From Odobenus rosmarus divergens (taxonomy: Eukaryota > Chordata > Mammalia > Carnivora > Odobenidae), in the NCBI RefSeq assembly GCF_000321225.1, contig NW_004451856.1, forward strand, positions 2,615 to 66,614: DNA of 64,000 bases. The letters are read 5' to 3'. The first letter of the stretch is position 1, and the number at the start of each line of letters is the position of its first letter. Positions 11,923-24,100 of the stretch are shown piece by piece. The notes below the pieces were generated by a model that saw nothing but the letters and a program-made list of their open reading frames with translations, searched no databases and was not told the DNA's origin. The position numbers and the translations under genes are program-made.

Positions 11923-12052
11923 CATGTGTGTGTTTATAACTGTGTTATATATTATATATGTGTATCACATGTAACTACATGTTATATATTTTATATATGT
12001 GTGTGTGTATGTGTGTATGTATACACATACAACAGTATGTATATGTAACAGT
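11923..12052. repeat. Compound (TA)/(TG) simple repeat
   Basis: Alternating purine-pyrimidine sequence made of TGTGTG, TATATA and TACACA blocks, including a GTGTGTGTATGTGTGTATGT stretch. It is low complexity and probably length-variable. Confidence 0.85.
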
Positions 12053-12086
12053 AGTTAATATCTGTGAGATTCTATATTTTTAATAA

Positions 12087-12202
12087 AAATATCCATGACT
12101 AAAAAAAATATATCCATGACTTTATATGCAACTAATTCAGTCTTTGATTTGGTATGAATGTGATTTTTATGGCAAAAAAATAAATAAATAAAATAAAATA
12201 AA
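12087..12202. repeat. Short A-rich repeats
   Basis: Holds two copies of ATATCCATGACT separated by A-rich sequence (12089-12100 and 12110-12121), then an AAATAAATAAAATAAAATAA run at about 12174-12202. No gene. Confidence 0.7.
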
Positions 12203-12599
12203 ATCACAGCAGAAACTAACTTTATTTGCTCCCTGCTTGAGTATTTTGCCTTGAGTTGTCCATCCAACTAGCTAGTTGCCTTGACTGATTTTCTTGGTTT
12301 TGGGAATTCAACTTGATTTGAAACATGATCTTATGTAAAGTCCATGGAGCGACCCACTACAGGTCATGTGCTTGGAAAGCACTGCCCAATTTCCCTGGTA
12401 CTTGGAAGGATGACTCTTTCTTCTCATACTTTGCATACATCAGGTTAAGTCCAACTGAGGAACACAGAATATGAAAACAGAGCATTCTAAAAAAAAATCA
12501 ATGTAAAGATTCTGCAACCTGTAAGGAACCAGATCACATCTATTTTGCAATTCCTCTGCCCCACTTCTCAGCCACTCAAACTGGACTCTTGGTCACAGT
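12203..12599. other. Unique sequence, no gene seen
   Basis: About 400 bp with no named repeat or reading frame of note. Confidence 0.4.
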
Positions 12600-13056
12600 T
12601 TAAAAAAATAACTGCTTTATTATAATTCACATAAAAAACTCACCATTTTAAGGTGTACCACTGAGTGGTTTTTCATATATTAACAGTAATATGTTCATCA
12701 TCACTAATTTTAGAATGTTTTATCACACCAGTGAACATTATCCCATACATACTTGCTTCTCCTCAGCCACTGGCAATGGCTAATATACTTTCTGTCTCTG
12801 TGAATTTGCCTATTCTTGAAATTTCATATATATGGAATTACACGGTATGTTGTCTTTTGTGTTTGCTCCTTTGACTTAGCGTAATGTTTTCAAGGTCCAT
12901 CTATATTGCAGTATGTATCAGTACTTCACATTATTTTTATGGCCAGATACAATTCCATTGTGGGGCGGTCCTATATTTTGTTTTTCCAGTCATCAGCTGA
13001 TGATTATTTGGGTCATTTCCAGTTTCTGACCTTATGAACAATGATGCTATGAACAT

Positions 13057-13239
13057 TCAAATACAAGGTTCTGTGTGGATATATGTTTTAAATTCTCTTG
13101 AATATTTACTGAGGAATAGAATTGCTGGGTCATATGGTAATTCAATGTTGAACATTTTAAGGAACTGCAACATCGTTTTTCCAAAATAGCTGCATCCTTT
13201 CACTTCCCCACCAATGTGTGAGGGTTTCAATTTCTCCAC
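13057..13239 (-). pseudogene. Decayed L1 ORF2 C-terminal segment
   Basis: The reverse-strand frame keeps recognisable L1 ORF2 residues, including ELPYDPAI (consensus IELPYDPAIPLLGIYP), and a preceding region corresponding to 'WYSHYGEQYGGSLKN'. ORF2 encodes the L1 endonuclease and reverse transcriptase, and this is only the region near its C-terminus. It is part of the larger antisense L1 and not a host gene. Confidence 0.85.
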
Positions 13240-13338
13240 TTCCTCGCCAACACTCGTTATTGTCTATCTTTTTTATTTTAGCCATTCTAGTGGGTGTGAA
13301 GTGGTATTTTATTATGGTTTTGCCATTGATTTGCATTC

Positions 13339-13475
13339 TTTTTTTTTTTTTTTTTTAGAGAGAGAGAGAGTGCATGTGCAAGCAGGGAGTGGAGCTGGAC
13401 GCAGGGCTCTATCTTAATCCTGAGTTCATGACCTGAGCCGAAATCAAGAATTGGAAGCAATTGAGCCACCCAGGC
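13339..13475 (-). mobile_element. SINEC inside L1, short
   Basis: Oligo-T, then AGAGAGAGAGAGTGCATGTG, GTTCATGACCTGAGCCGAAA and GAGCCACCCAGG. The near-duplicated target TTTGCATTCTT / TTTGCATTTCT lies at 13330-13340 and 13476-13486. It lacks the last few bases of the SINE head (GGCGCCCC), and its internal part is shortened. Confidence 0.9.
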
Positions 13476-13895
13476 TTTGCATTTCTGTAATGACTAATGA
13501 TGTTGAGCCTCTTTTCATGGGCTTACTGGCCATTCATGTCTCTTCTCTGGAGAAATGTCTTTTCAAATCCTTTGCCCATTTGTAAATTATGTTATTTGTA
13601 GTTTTACTGTTGAATTTAAGGGTTCTTTATATTGTTTAAATACAAGTTCTTTGTTGTATATATAATTTGAGAGTATTTTCTGCCACTCTATGGTTTATCT
13701 GTTCACTTTCTTCATGGTTTCCTTTGAGGCAAAAAGATTTAAATTTAGATGAAGTCCAACTGATGTATCTTTTTTCTTTTGTCACTTTTGCTTTTTGTGT
13801 CATATCTAAGAAACAATTGCTTAACTCAAGGTCATAAAGATTTGCTCCTACATTTTCCTTTAAGAGTTTTACATTCAGTCCTATTATCCATTCCT

Positions 13896-16800
13896 TGCTC
13901 CCTCTTATTTATTAGCTTAGCAAACTATGCACATTGTTTTCACATTTTTCATTTTCCAAGCTGGAGTTTGCTGATTAGGATGGTCAGACACACCTGTTTA
14001 ACGATACCACGTAGTTCGAGTCACTACCAATTTAGTTCTGCTTCTAGGCTGTCACATATCCTTCTGTTCCCATGAAAGAAAGCAAACCAGAAGTACAAAC
14101 CCCCAAATAAATGTTTTTCCTTTTCACAGAACATTCTTTCAAAGAAAGCACTATACTTTTTCTCCTAGATTTTGAAAACAGTGAAATTTATATATGATTT
14201 CAAATACCACTACTGATTCTATTTCAGCCTACAATAGTTTAAGGATATCTGGCAATTAAAACATGGAGCTACAAAATTGGGGTGTTCAATATTTTAATCC
14301 TTCTGTCTCCCTAAAACTAAAACAAGAACTGCAAATACAAAGTACTGAAACATATTCATGGTATTCAAAACATCAGTCACATAGTTTCAACACCAATTAG
14401 CTGGAAAATTGTCTCTCTTTCTTTTTTTTATTTCTTGCTTTGCCAGAGATCTAGCTAATAAATTACTTTTTCCTGTCCTAGTTTCCCTATTGAAAATAAG
14501 GACACTGATATTTATTTCTTCCTCATCTCAGAAGACTAATGCTGTGTTTGAGAAGCATTAGCATGTTTTGTCTGAGAGCCTCAAGAAAGGGACAGCATGG
14601 ACAGCCCCGAATGTCACGAGTACAGTGAAGGATGTCATAGTATGGGTGATGCACGTTCTGATCATGAACAGCAGACTAATTTTTCCGGCGCAATAACAAT
14701 ATCTAAGAACACTATGCCACAGAGAGGGGTGTTAATCAGCTTCTCTACCTTACCTTCAACACAGAATCTGCTTGGAACTATGTATTTGGAAAAATCACAA
14801 AATCTTGCCTTTTGTGTGAATTCTGCAAATTGGCAAATCATTTTTCCATGCTATGACTCCTCTCTGCTCTATTTCTAAGGAAATGCTCTTAGCACTGCAG
14901 TTGAAAAATTCATCTTCAAAGGAAGAACTCCTTGGTGATGAATGCAAACCACAGCATAGCAAGATCTATAATTTACTGTAGGATAGGAAAAAACAATACA
15001 CTATATTACATATACATAATTACATATTAATTTATTTACATCTTTAAACAAAGAGCTAATCCAGTGAAATGATCTATTTTAAGCCTGATTTGATTAAATA
15101 AGGAAACTAGAAGACTGGAAGACTCTCTATTTTATTGTTGTGTTTTTATATTCCTTTCCTATTTTCAAGCAGCTGAAACCATAACAGCAGAGAGATTATA
15201 TCTCATGAATCAAAAAAATGAAAATATAGCTGGGTGCATGAGTGAGGGAGGTATTTATGAGTTTTATGTACTATGTCTTTCATAATATATAAAGAAAGTG
15301 TGCTGGGTTATATACTTTAGATCTGGAAAGTCCCCTGAGTTTCTTTGGGGTAAAGTTGCTGTGAACAATACAAAACAGATTTTTTTTCTGACATCAGTTG
15401 TATCTTATAGTCATAAGCTCTATAAAAAGAACAAAAGAAGAAAACTAACAGGTAAGTGTCATTTAGTTCAGGAATATCGTTTAATGTAAAATGTGTGTGG
15501 AAAATACGGAGGGTTGTGAAGTCTGTTCTCTGCCCCATCCCTAAAAATGAGTGGGCTTGTTTTGAAAAGTACAACTCTTACAGGTAATTCTGGTCACCTG
15601 AATTCATTTTTGGTTCTAGCTCCTGAGAAATATTACTGGGATTTAATTTTTAAATCTTGGATGATTTTCAAACATCAAGTTTAATTTAGTTTCATAAACA
15701 TTTACTCTATTCAGTACTTGTCTTGTTTAATGTTCAAGTATCCATTGTATTTTGGTTTTAGTCTCACTTTTGGGGAGTCTGCCACCCTTTGGTGCCATGA
15801 TTCCATTTCTCTCAGATGATCTTTTATGTGTCAGAGAAAAGTGGAGTTGTATAGGCACAAAAGGAGTATTTCTTGTTCTTTCAGTCCTCTCTGGCTTCAT
15901 TTTCTGTTATCCCAGGAGCAAGCCATCAAAAATTAATGTTGAGAGATGACAAGGATCTTGGCTATTCAAGTCAGTAGCAAAAATAATAATTTTTTCATGG
16001 ACTTTGTACTTTCATAAGTGTGAATTATTCATGAAGTGCCAGTTTGGGTAAAAGTCAGCTCAGTGATAGATTTGAGCCAGTACCAGAAAATTTGCTAAGG
16101 AAAACAGCAATAGAGTAGAGCCTCAACATAGAGTCGTGCAGTTAAAAAGCATCTCTACTCCTTTAGTCTTGAATTCAGGTTCTTAAAGTTGGTAAGTTAA
16201 AATTTCAGTAAGAATCAATTATTTTCTAACCTGAACGTGAACCTTGGTATTGAATTATTAAAGATGGTAGCCCCTAGGGATCTACCAAGAAAGAAGAATG
16301 GCATTTTGCCTGAGAATTAGTTCACTCTATTTTCCATGTCTCAAGCAGGGAGACAGACAGAAATCCCAGAGCAAGCACCAAATCAGCCCTCCCAAAGTGC
16401 ATTCAGCCCCACTCTCAGAAACAAGGAAAGGGGATAATCAGGGCCACAGTGGGTGTATTCCTCTGGTTGCAAGGAACAAATTGGTGACAACCATTCATAC
16501 TCTCCTCCAGAGGATGCCCTCCACCTAGGATACTCTAATTTGTCTCCAAGTAGCAAACATCCTATATAGGCCTTCTTTGTCCTTGGCCCAAGCCCCCTGA
16601 AAGGAAAAGAGCCACCACAAAAAGTCACATGAACTGATTATTCCTTTGCAAGTGATATCTTTGAGATAAGCTGAATCTCATTGATCTGACTCCAGTGACA
16701 TATCTTAAGTAGTCCAGAATTAAAATGATCAGCAACTGTGAAGAATGAAATTCAGTAAGCCCGTTCTAAACAAGGTTTACTGGATGGTAGAAATGAGGAA

Positions 16801-17624
16801 GTGCAACCAGAAATACTAAAAGGAAAATTCAAGCAGATGAAAGAAAGGGGACTAGTGGGAGAAAGTCAGTTCCAGGTTTTCAACTTGGAGTCATGATTGA
16901 TGGACATAAAGAAACACTCTGGAAAAACCTGTACAGTTCAACAGATGAGGTGGAAGTGGGGACTGTCATCAAATGTTTCAAAATACAGGCATGTCCTGCA
17001 TGAAACACACACAAACCAAGTTTAAGTCACCAAACTGGCATCTCTGCTGTTAGGGTCCCTTATCCTAGTCCTTATTTTTTTTCTTCCTCTTTCTTTTTTC
17101 TTCTTAGTGCTTATTTTCTCTTATTAATTTAGGAATTTTCCAAATTGTTGTATTATGACTCCAAGTCATGCCTGGGGATAAATCTCAAAGGAAGGAAAAC
17201 TGGAAATAAATAAATTATTCTAATGCTTTGGTTTGTCTTTTGTGCTATTTATAGTCTCTTCTGGGAATAAAAGTAGAGGGATCCATCAAGGGACTTGGCA
17301 TTTTCTCCCACACATCAAAGAGGTCAAACACATGTTGGACATTACTAGAAAAGTGATATAAATTAGACACGTTTCCACCTCTGTGCAAAACCATGATCCT
17401 ACATACCTACATCTCAAGCAAAGCTCACGGAAAGCCTAGACAAGGACAGTTACAGAGAGACAACAGGGGAGAAAGCCATGTGGCAGTGAACCAAAGCAAA
17501 ACGTTCTAATTTAGTCTTTCGAAGGATATGACTGGAGTCGATACAGTCACAAATGGTGCCAATGGTGCTTTGGTGGGGAGGGGACAACATTCTTCATACT
17601 AAAGTTTACATCAAGGAAGACCAC
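13896..17624. other. Long unique block, no supported gene
   Basis: About 3.7 kb with few recognisable transposons. Contents include a 93-codon plus-strand frame at 14597-14878 with a good Kozak context (CAGCATGG) but no known family, an AT-rich patch at 14998-15045, and a pyrimidine-rich run at 17073-17106. 16260-16620 has the flavour of a decayed LTR, but I cannot place it. Confidence 0.4.
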
Positions 17625-17850
17625 CTGGCCAACACTCAGCCCCTCTGCATGGCTTTCAAGATCCTTTCTAATCTGGCCTCTTCCTCCCTCTCCAGACTCA
17701 ACTCCTCATCTCCTGTCCCCTACTCCACACCCACTAGACAGAAGTTCCAACTGTCCCGAGCTCCAGACATGCCACGCTCTCTCCCAGCTCCTGATAACAT
17801 CATTCCTCCCACCTCAGTTAGTTGCTGTTTTCTCTAGGACACTCTCCCTG
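17625..17850 (+). mobile_element. L2 LINE, central fragment
   Basis: Matches the L2 stretch 'GGCCTACAAGGCCCTGCATGATCTGGCCC...CTCATCTCC': here CATGGCTTTCAAGATCCTTT, CTAATCTGGCCTCTTCCTCC, CTCAACTCCTCATCTCCTGT and CTCCAGACATGCCACGCTCT. It is probably continuous with the L2 3' end at 18360-18551. Confidence 0.75.
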
Positions 17851-18359
17851 AACCCCCTAATCAGCAGAGATATTGATATTCCTTGAAATAGACCTAATTT
17901 AAGGTGTCTTCTCAGCCCACGTGGGTACATGAGCTCAATTAGGCCAGTCAGATTCTCTCCTGGGAATTTGGTTTGGAACCTAGCATAATAACCCATTTTA
18001 GTTCATACTAGAAATAAGGAGAGAGCTAAACTCAGTCCGCTTGCCAATGTGGGGCATCCATATTCTGCCATGTGAATGAAGACATAATAATAATAATAAC
18101 AATAACAATAATAATAATAATAATAGCCAGCCTCCAGAGAATGAAAGAGATGACCAGAAAGAAACAAATGTTCAAGAGCACATGGCCTCAGGAAGATGAA
18201 GAACAAGAAGCCAGCTGTCTTTCTTCCGACAGCTCTATATACTACCCATTTGGTCTCCTGGGAATTACCTCTACCCCTATATTAAATTATCAATTTCTGC
18301 TACCCTTAGTGGGTTTCTGTCACTTGCATCCAAATGATTCCTGACTCAAACACTCCTCC
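17851..18359. other. Insertion-like sequence between two L2 pieces, with (ATA)n
   Basis: This block separates the central and 3' parts of what looks like one L2. It contains TAGGCCAGTCAGATTCTCTC, which resembles a motif of old mammalian LTRs, but I cannot classify it. The (ATA)n tract is annotated separately. Confidence 0.35.
18084..18125. repeat. (ATA)n microsatellite
   Basis: A trinucleotide tract of ATA units with a few ACA interruptions. It yields artefactual poly-Tyr and poly-Ile frames in both strands. Confidence 0.95.
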
Positions 18360-18551
18360 TGTGTGTGCTGATGGCACTCTGTCCTTCTTCTAGCATTGTA
18401 CCTGCTGTGTCTTTGCATTTGCTTATTTACCTGGAGTTTTCACTGAGCTTTGCCTCCATTGGGACAAAGATTATATGTAACAGGGTCACAACATGCGTAT
18501 GAAGTACTGAATATGTAAGAAAATAAATATTTGTTGAATGAATGAATGACT
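18360..18551 (+). mobile_element. L2 LINE 3' end
   Basis: GTCTTTGCATTTGCTTATTT, CATTGGGACAAAGATTATAT and AAATAAATATTTGTTGAATG followed by AATGAATGAC, which is the characteristic L2 terminal (TGAA)n. A SINEC has inserted into that terminal repeat. Confidence 0.75.
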
Positions 18552-18743
18552 GCTTTTTTAAAAAGTATTTATTTGAGAGAGTGAGAAAGAGAGAGAGAGC
18601 ACAAGTTGGGGGGGGGCAGAGGGAGAGGGAGAAGCAGACTCCCCACTGAGCAGGGAGTCTGGTACAGGACCTGATCCCAGGACTCTGGGATCGTGACCTG
18701 AGCCAAAGGCATATGCCTAACCAACTGAGCCACCCAGGTGCCC
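18552..18743 (-). mobile_element. SINEC in the L2 tail
   Basis: A reverse SINEC: AAAAAGTATTTATTTGAGAG, a GGGGGGGGCAGAGGGAGAGG core, ending GAGCCACCCAGGTGCCC. The 13-bp target-site duplication TGAATGAATGACT lies at 18539-18551 and 18744-18756. Confidence 0.96.
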
Positions 18744-18907
18744 TGAATGAATGACTTCTTACAAAGAAGTCTGGATCTTCTCAAACACTGGATCTGTCCA
18801 GTGTTCAACAAGAGGAAAAAAGTCTTCATATAGGGAGTTGTTGTCTAAGAATTCTTAATGAATTTTTTGGAATATTAGCTTATCTCACATTAGAAATCTA
18901 TGCAGGC

Positions 18908-19132
18908 CGGGGCGCCTGGGTGGCTCAGTCAGTTATAGGTCTGACTCTTGATTTCAGCTCAGGTCATGACCTCAGTGTTGTGAGATCGAGCCCCATGTGG
19001 AGCTCTGTGCTGGGCATGGAGCCTGGTTAAGATTCTCTCTCTGCCTCTCCACCCACCCCCTCCCTACTTGTACTCCCTCTCTCTCTCTAAAAAAAAAAAA
19101 AGAAAAAGAAAAGAAAAAGAAAAAGAAACCAC
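18908..19132 (+). mobile_element. SINEC, sense
   Basis: Head GGGGCGCCTGGGTGGCTCAG, then GATTTCAGCTCAGGTCATGA, the CT-rich segment, and an A-rich tail with AAAAAGAAAAGAAAAAG units. A short TGCAGGC flank is duplicated at 18901-18907 and 19133-19139. Confidence 0.95.
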
Positions 19133-19217
19133 TGCAGGCTTTCAGATTTTTTCCTCAACTTAAAAATAGTAAAAATAAAGACCAGTCAGAGAGATTCTGA
19201 GTGTCAGAGGGCCTCAT

Positions 19218-19561
19218 TGGCAGCTGCTGAGGGGTCACACAGGCAGCATGAGAAGGATGCAGGCAGCCTCTGAGAGCACAGACTAGGTCCCGGCTGGAGG
19301 CCAGCACAGTAATGGGGACCTCTGTCCTACAATTGCAAAGAACTGAATTTGGCCAACAACCCCAAAAGAACTTAGAACTGCTCCATCCCCAGAGCCTCCA
19401 GAAAGGAATATAGGCCTTGATTTAGGCCTTGTGAGCTTCTAAGCAATTGAGCCTTGCTGTTCCTGGACTTCTGACCTTCAGCACTGTAAGGTAATAAATA
19501 TGTATTGCTTTAGGTGGCTAAATTTGTGGTAATTTGGTACAGCAACAATAAAAGACTAACA
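19218..19561 (+). mobile_element. MaLR (MLT1-like) LTR, 3' part
   Basis: The MLT1-like 3' portion: GACCTCTGTCCTACAATTGC, GAACTGAATTTGGCCAACAA, CCCAGAGCCTCCAGAAAGGA, CTTGATTTAGGCC, GACTTCTGACCTTCAGCACT, AATAAATATGTATTGC (the U3/R polyadenylation region) and GTGGTAATTTGGTACAGCAA. It is a non-autonomous ancient LTR with no coding sequence. Confidence 0.7.
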
Positions 19562-20046
19562 TATGCAATAACTTGGATGGCTCCCAGGGGACGTATGCTG
19601 AATGAAAAAAATCCACTCTCCAAAGGTTACGTAGTGAATTGTTCCATTTATATAATATTTTTGAAATGACTAATTATAGAAATGGAAAACAGAAAAAGGT
19701 TGGAGGAGGTGGGGAGGGAGCTGGATATGATTAAATGGACAGCATGATGGATCCTTGTGGTGATAAAATTATTCTGTAACTTGACTGTAGTGGTGGTTAC
19801 ATGAATCTACACAAGTGATAAATACACACACACACGATTGCATATAAAACTGATGGAACCTAAATAAGGTCAGTGGATTGTATCAATATCAATATCCTGG
19901 TTGTGATATTGCAACCTAGAGTTACACCAGACATGACCACTGGGGGAAACTGGATTAAGGGCACATGGGGGGGGGGGTCTCTCTGTATTTCTTCTTACAA
20001 CTACATGCTAATCTACAATTATCTCAAAATAAAAGGTTAATTTAAA
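19562..20046 (+). mobile_element. L1 LINE 3' UTR (L1M-type)
   Basis: L1 3' landmarks: GGATCCTTGTGGTGATAAAA, GACTGTAGTGGTGGTTACAT, AAGGTCAGTGGATTGTATCA, TATCCTGGTTGTGATATTGC, CTACAATTATCTCAAAATAA and a final short A-run. It includes a small (CA)n at 19825-19836 and a G-run at 19968-19977. It is severely 5'-truncated. Confidence 0.85.
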
Positions 20047-20059
20047 AAGGATTTAATAG

Positions 20060-20286
20060 GGGCACCTGAGTGGCTCAGTTGTTAAGCATCTGCCTTCTGC
20101 ATGGGTCATGATCCTAGGGTCCTGGAATCAGGCCCTGTGTTGGGCTCCTTGCTCAGCTGGAGGCCTGCTTCTCCCTCCCCCACTTCTCCTGCTTGTGTTC
20201 CCTCTCTTGCTGTGTCTCTCTCTCTGTCAAATAAATGAATAAAATCTTTAAAAAAAATAAACAAAATAAGATAAAACAAAATAAAT
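20060..20286 (+). mobile_element. SINEC, sense, with perfect 16-bp TSD
   Basis: Starts GGGCACCTGAGTGGCTCAGT, ends in an A-rich tail with ATAAACAAAATAAGATAAAA. The 16-bp duplication AAAAAGGATTTAATAG lies at 20044-20059 and 20287-20302 without mismatch. It inserted in the A-tail of the adjacent L1. Confidence 0.97.
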
Positions 20287-20302
20287 AAAAAGGATTTAAT
20301 AG

Positions 20303-20628
20303 ATATGCATGTGTTAAAAGTAATATTTCATTATTTGCAGTTTATGTATTCAGGCTATAAAAACCATTGTCCTCACTTAATCATCATAGTGAAAGCCGAA
20401 AGATTAAGTATATTACATCGTCATTGCTTTGACTTCAGAATGAATTAAAAAGTAAGGGGAAGTCCAGCCCTGCCAATATGTTGTTCACTTGAGCTTGCAT
20501 TACAAAGGCTGTCTTGCAGCAACATTTTTTTCTGCAGACATCCGTTTAGAGGACATTCGTCCATTTGGTGGCAATTCGTTTCCTTAAAACTAGATAATGG
20601 TATTCACAAATCCCCTTAAACACAATAT
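20303..20628. other. Unique sequence, no gene seen
   Basis: About 330 bp of AT-rich unique sequence between the SINEC and the reverse LTR. Confidence 0.4.
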
Positions 20629-21116
20629 GTCAGTTTCCTCTTGCTGCTGTAACAAATTACCACAGATTTAGTGACTTAAAACAACATAAACTTAGTATTT
20701 TTACCATTCTGGAGGTGGGAAACCTAAAATGGGTGTCACTGGGGAAAAATGAAGGTGTTAGCAGGGCTGCGTTCTTGCTGGAAGCTGTCGGGGCGCTCTG
20801 CTTCCATGACTGTTCAAGCTTGCAGAAGGTGTGCCTGCCCTTCTGGGCCTGTTGCCCCTCCGACAATCCTATCACTCTGACCTCTGCCTTAGTTGCTACC
20901 TCGCTCCCTGTGACCCTCCTGCCTCCCTCCTTCACTTACTGTAAGGACTATGGTGATTCCTTTGGGCTTACCCAGTTAACCCGGATAAGCTCCTCATCTC
21001 CAGATCCTTTACTTAATCACATCAGCATAGTTCCTCTTAACATGGCAGGTAATAACCCCAGGCTCCAGAGATGAAAGCACAGACCTCTTTGGGGCGCCGT
21101 TACTCTGCCTGCCACA
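20629..21116 (-). mobile_element. MaLR (MLT1-like) solo LTR, antisense, complete
   Basis: Read on the minus strand it begins TGTGGCAGGC and ends in CTGACA, the expected TG...CA LTR ends. Inside, the plus strand shows TCAGTTTCCTCTTGCTGCTG, GTAACAAATTACCACAGATT, CATTCTGGAGGTGGGAAACC and CTTAATCACATCAGCATAGT, which are MLT1-type landmarks in reverse. No internal region is attached. Overlapping open frames here are LTR-derived. Confidence 0.7.
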
Positions 21117-24100
21117 CAGGACACACACAAAGGGCAGCCCGTTGCACTGTGTGAAAATGTGTACAGATGCGTGAGGATGTCGCTGTCACTCCTCCGTGGT
21201 GGCACTGGCACTCTGGTCAGGCTATCTCATGGACCAGGTCCCATGAGCATTTCACCTAGAGAAGGCACCAGCTTTAATTTCTGTATTAAATATCATGAAA
21301 ACTTAATACCCTTTTTATTTATTTATTTTGTTTAAACTGTTACACATTCTAACATTCTCTTTCCATGCCTCACTCGATGGCTGCCCGCTCCCAGCGTTGG
21401 GGGCCCCCAGTTGTGGAGGCCACTGCTCTCAACAAGCAGTATTCAACAACTCCTTACATCTGGGGAGCAAGGCCCAGCCACAGACTTGTTGTCACAGTGT
21501 TTCATTTCACGGAACTGCTCATTCAGTGCAAACAGCCCTGCGAGGTTAGATACAGTTTCCACTTTACACCAGAGGTTTCTCCAGCCGCAGAAGCTCAGGA
21601 ACTTGAGGAAGGACAAACCTACAAATTTGCTAACTGAAGAACTGCAGTCTTCCATCACAGCCCCACAGTCCCTCCACAACACTGAGAAAGGGTTTGGGGT
21701 AAAGGAGGAGCAAGGTTTTTGGCATCCAGGGAGAGAGCATCCTCAGTCTTCGAGAGAGAACCAGCAACACTAATGGCAGTGAAAGCAGAGAGCCTTGTTC
21801 AAAATGCAGGGTCATTTCACACTGGCTACCGAAACAGCAACTGATTTCCTTATGCTCAGACCCTTTACACAACCAGGACCGAGTCTAGCAACCAAAATCA
21901 CTGCGGCTCCAAGAAGTCAGAAAAGAAAAGCTGTATTGTTTGGGGCACATTTTCTTTTCTTTTGTATTTCATGAGGTCACAAAATAGCTCTAAGTTCCCC
22001 CACCCCACTCCCCCTTTACGGCTTTCTTTTGGAGAGGACATTACAAATGATAGTGATTCCATGACAGGCCCTCTTTTTTCCTAAATGGTTCAGAGAACTC
22101 CAGAGGACACAGGGCTATTTTTATTCACTGGGGCTTGGGAGTCAAAATAGAGGAAGAGCTGTGCGCTGGTGTCCTTCTGATAAAGGGAACAAACGCATTC
22201 ATGAGCGGTCTTGAAAGGATGACACAAGCTAATGGAAAATCAGGGAAATGCAGATGTAATTATACAGAAAATCACAAGACATGGACTTAGAGATAATTTG
22301 GAAGAGCATGACTGAGCAGCAGAGGAATATGGAAATTGGTAACTGATCAACAGTAGTAGCTTGCCCAAATTTTGAGGGGTGATTTCAAAGGTCTGATGGA
22401 CAGATTACCTAAAAGGCATTTAGTGCAGCTTAGCTCTGACATTGACTTACTTTAATATTTAACTAAATGCTAATTTTGGCCTCATGCATCATTTTATACA
22501 TTCAATCCATGGAGTTGGAAACACTGATCTTTAGATTATTGTGGAACAAATTAATTAGACCTGTAAATGGCTTTTAAACTACAAATAATGAGAACCAAAT
22601 ATTTGAAAGCGACACCAACACTGGGGCTTGCAAAAAGTATATAGGTTTCTGTTTGCTGGGATAATTATCCATTTGTGAGAGTTGCATATGTAAGCCAAAC
22701 CTCCTAATTGATTTACTTAGAAAATAACATTGAGGTCACATTATATTAGCAAGGGAAAATGGAAAGCAGAATTAATTACCTTGGTACTATAAGCTAGAGT
22801 AAACAAACGTTGCTTCAATTATCTGATTCTTTCAGATGAGACTTTCGGGGTATAAATGATCTGAATTGCTCTGCTACTGAATTTCACTTTGCTAAATTAG
22901 ACAAAGTCTGAAAGAGTAAGAAAGCCAAATTCTCCTAGAGGACTTTCTGTTGAGTGTCTTCTACACAGCTGAAATTGCCAGAATATGCCTTTTATATATT
23001 GGCCAAATATTTGACCAGCTCCTTAACTTTCCAGTTTCATAAGAATAAAAACTGAAATGGTCAAAATATTATTTGCACAACTGTCAACCAATTCAGTTAC
23101 AATTACAGGAAAATAAAACACCATGCAGGAAGCTTGCTGAACACATGTACTATTATTAGATTTTTTTTATCGTAGCAATAGTTCTGGACCTCCCGATTTC
23201 GTGGATATGAAAAAATTCAGAAAACACTTGGTTTTAGATCATTACACAACAGATTGCTCAAAAGGCTGGGGATTATAATTCAAGAGGAAGTTACTTTGGA
23301 CCTGGGAAAATATACTTTTATTTTTCAAGGGCTTTGGTGTTTGGGATGCCCGACAATTTTAAAGCAACATGGGATTGAAGAGCTATTTAATCTAGTGGTA
23401 TCTACTCACCACCCATTAGTCCTTTGCTGGGCTGCCTCCCTATGACTTTATAGGCCATTTCCCCAATTTTGGACAGGAAAAACATTTTCCAGGAGGGGAA
23501 AAACCTTCAGTTTTGTTATTTGTTTCTTAAGTACAACTTCTAGGCCTTGTCCTAGATTTTCTGATTGAGCAGTTTTATGGGTGTGACCCTGAAATGTGTA
23601 TTTTCGAAAAAGCATCCCAGGCGATTCTGTGATCCAACTTTTGTGGAAACCACTGATGCTAGTCCAACCTCTTCCCTTTGGAGATAGAGAATCTGAGGGC
23701 TGCCTTGTCCTGAGTCAGATGAGGGAGGAGAATCTAAGCTCCCTAACTCCGAGTCCCTTCTGGCTCCTCACCGAGCAGGCCTGCTGGTGAGATCCCTCCT
23801 ATCACCTATGAGTGTGAATTCAGAGTGAGGGGAGCGTGAGGAGGTGCCCAACCCTGAACCACAAGTGGAGGGGAGAATGGCCAGCACTAAGGATTGTTAA
23901 TTTGCCCCATTTCCTTCCCTGGGAAATTTTAAAACCAAGAGAAAAGTTTCACTGGCTGATAATTTAATAAATGAAATCCTGTCTGAAAATAGGGGAATGG
24001 GTTAGATAATATCTTAATGGTATCTCTCTAAGCCCCGAACATTCTATGCATCTGCAATTTAGTCACAAAAGGAGCCCATTTGCACTTTCACTTTCTTCTG

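Larger units (their letters stand above)
12600..13895 (-). mobile_element. L1 LINE (L1M-type) 3' part, antisense
   Basis: On the plus strand this reads as the complement of the L1 3' UTR and the ORF2 end. Landmarks are CTCACCATTTTAAGGTGTAC, GGCCAGATACAATTCCATTG, GAATTGCTGGGTCATATGGT, CACCAATGTGTGAGGGTTTC, CTAGTGGGTGTGAAGTGGTA and GATGAAGTCCAACTGATG. The copy is 5'-truncated, old and full of stops. A SINEC interrupts it at 13339-13475. Confidence 0.92.

Noticed and set aside
14597..14878. 93-codon forward frame with good Kozak context
   Set aside because: No family resemblance and no conserved motif. A 93-codon frame is expected by chance in 64 kb.
18908..19000. tRNA-like head of SINEC copies as real tRNA genes
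   Set aside because: The heads are degenerate tRNA-Lys-related sequences with SINE bodies, tails and target duplications. None can fold as an intact tRNA gene.
20715..21074. Forward 119-codon frame as a gene
   Set aside because: It lies wholly inside an antisense MaLR-type LTR.
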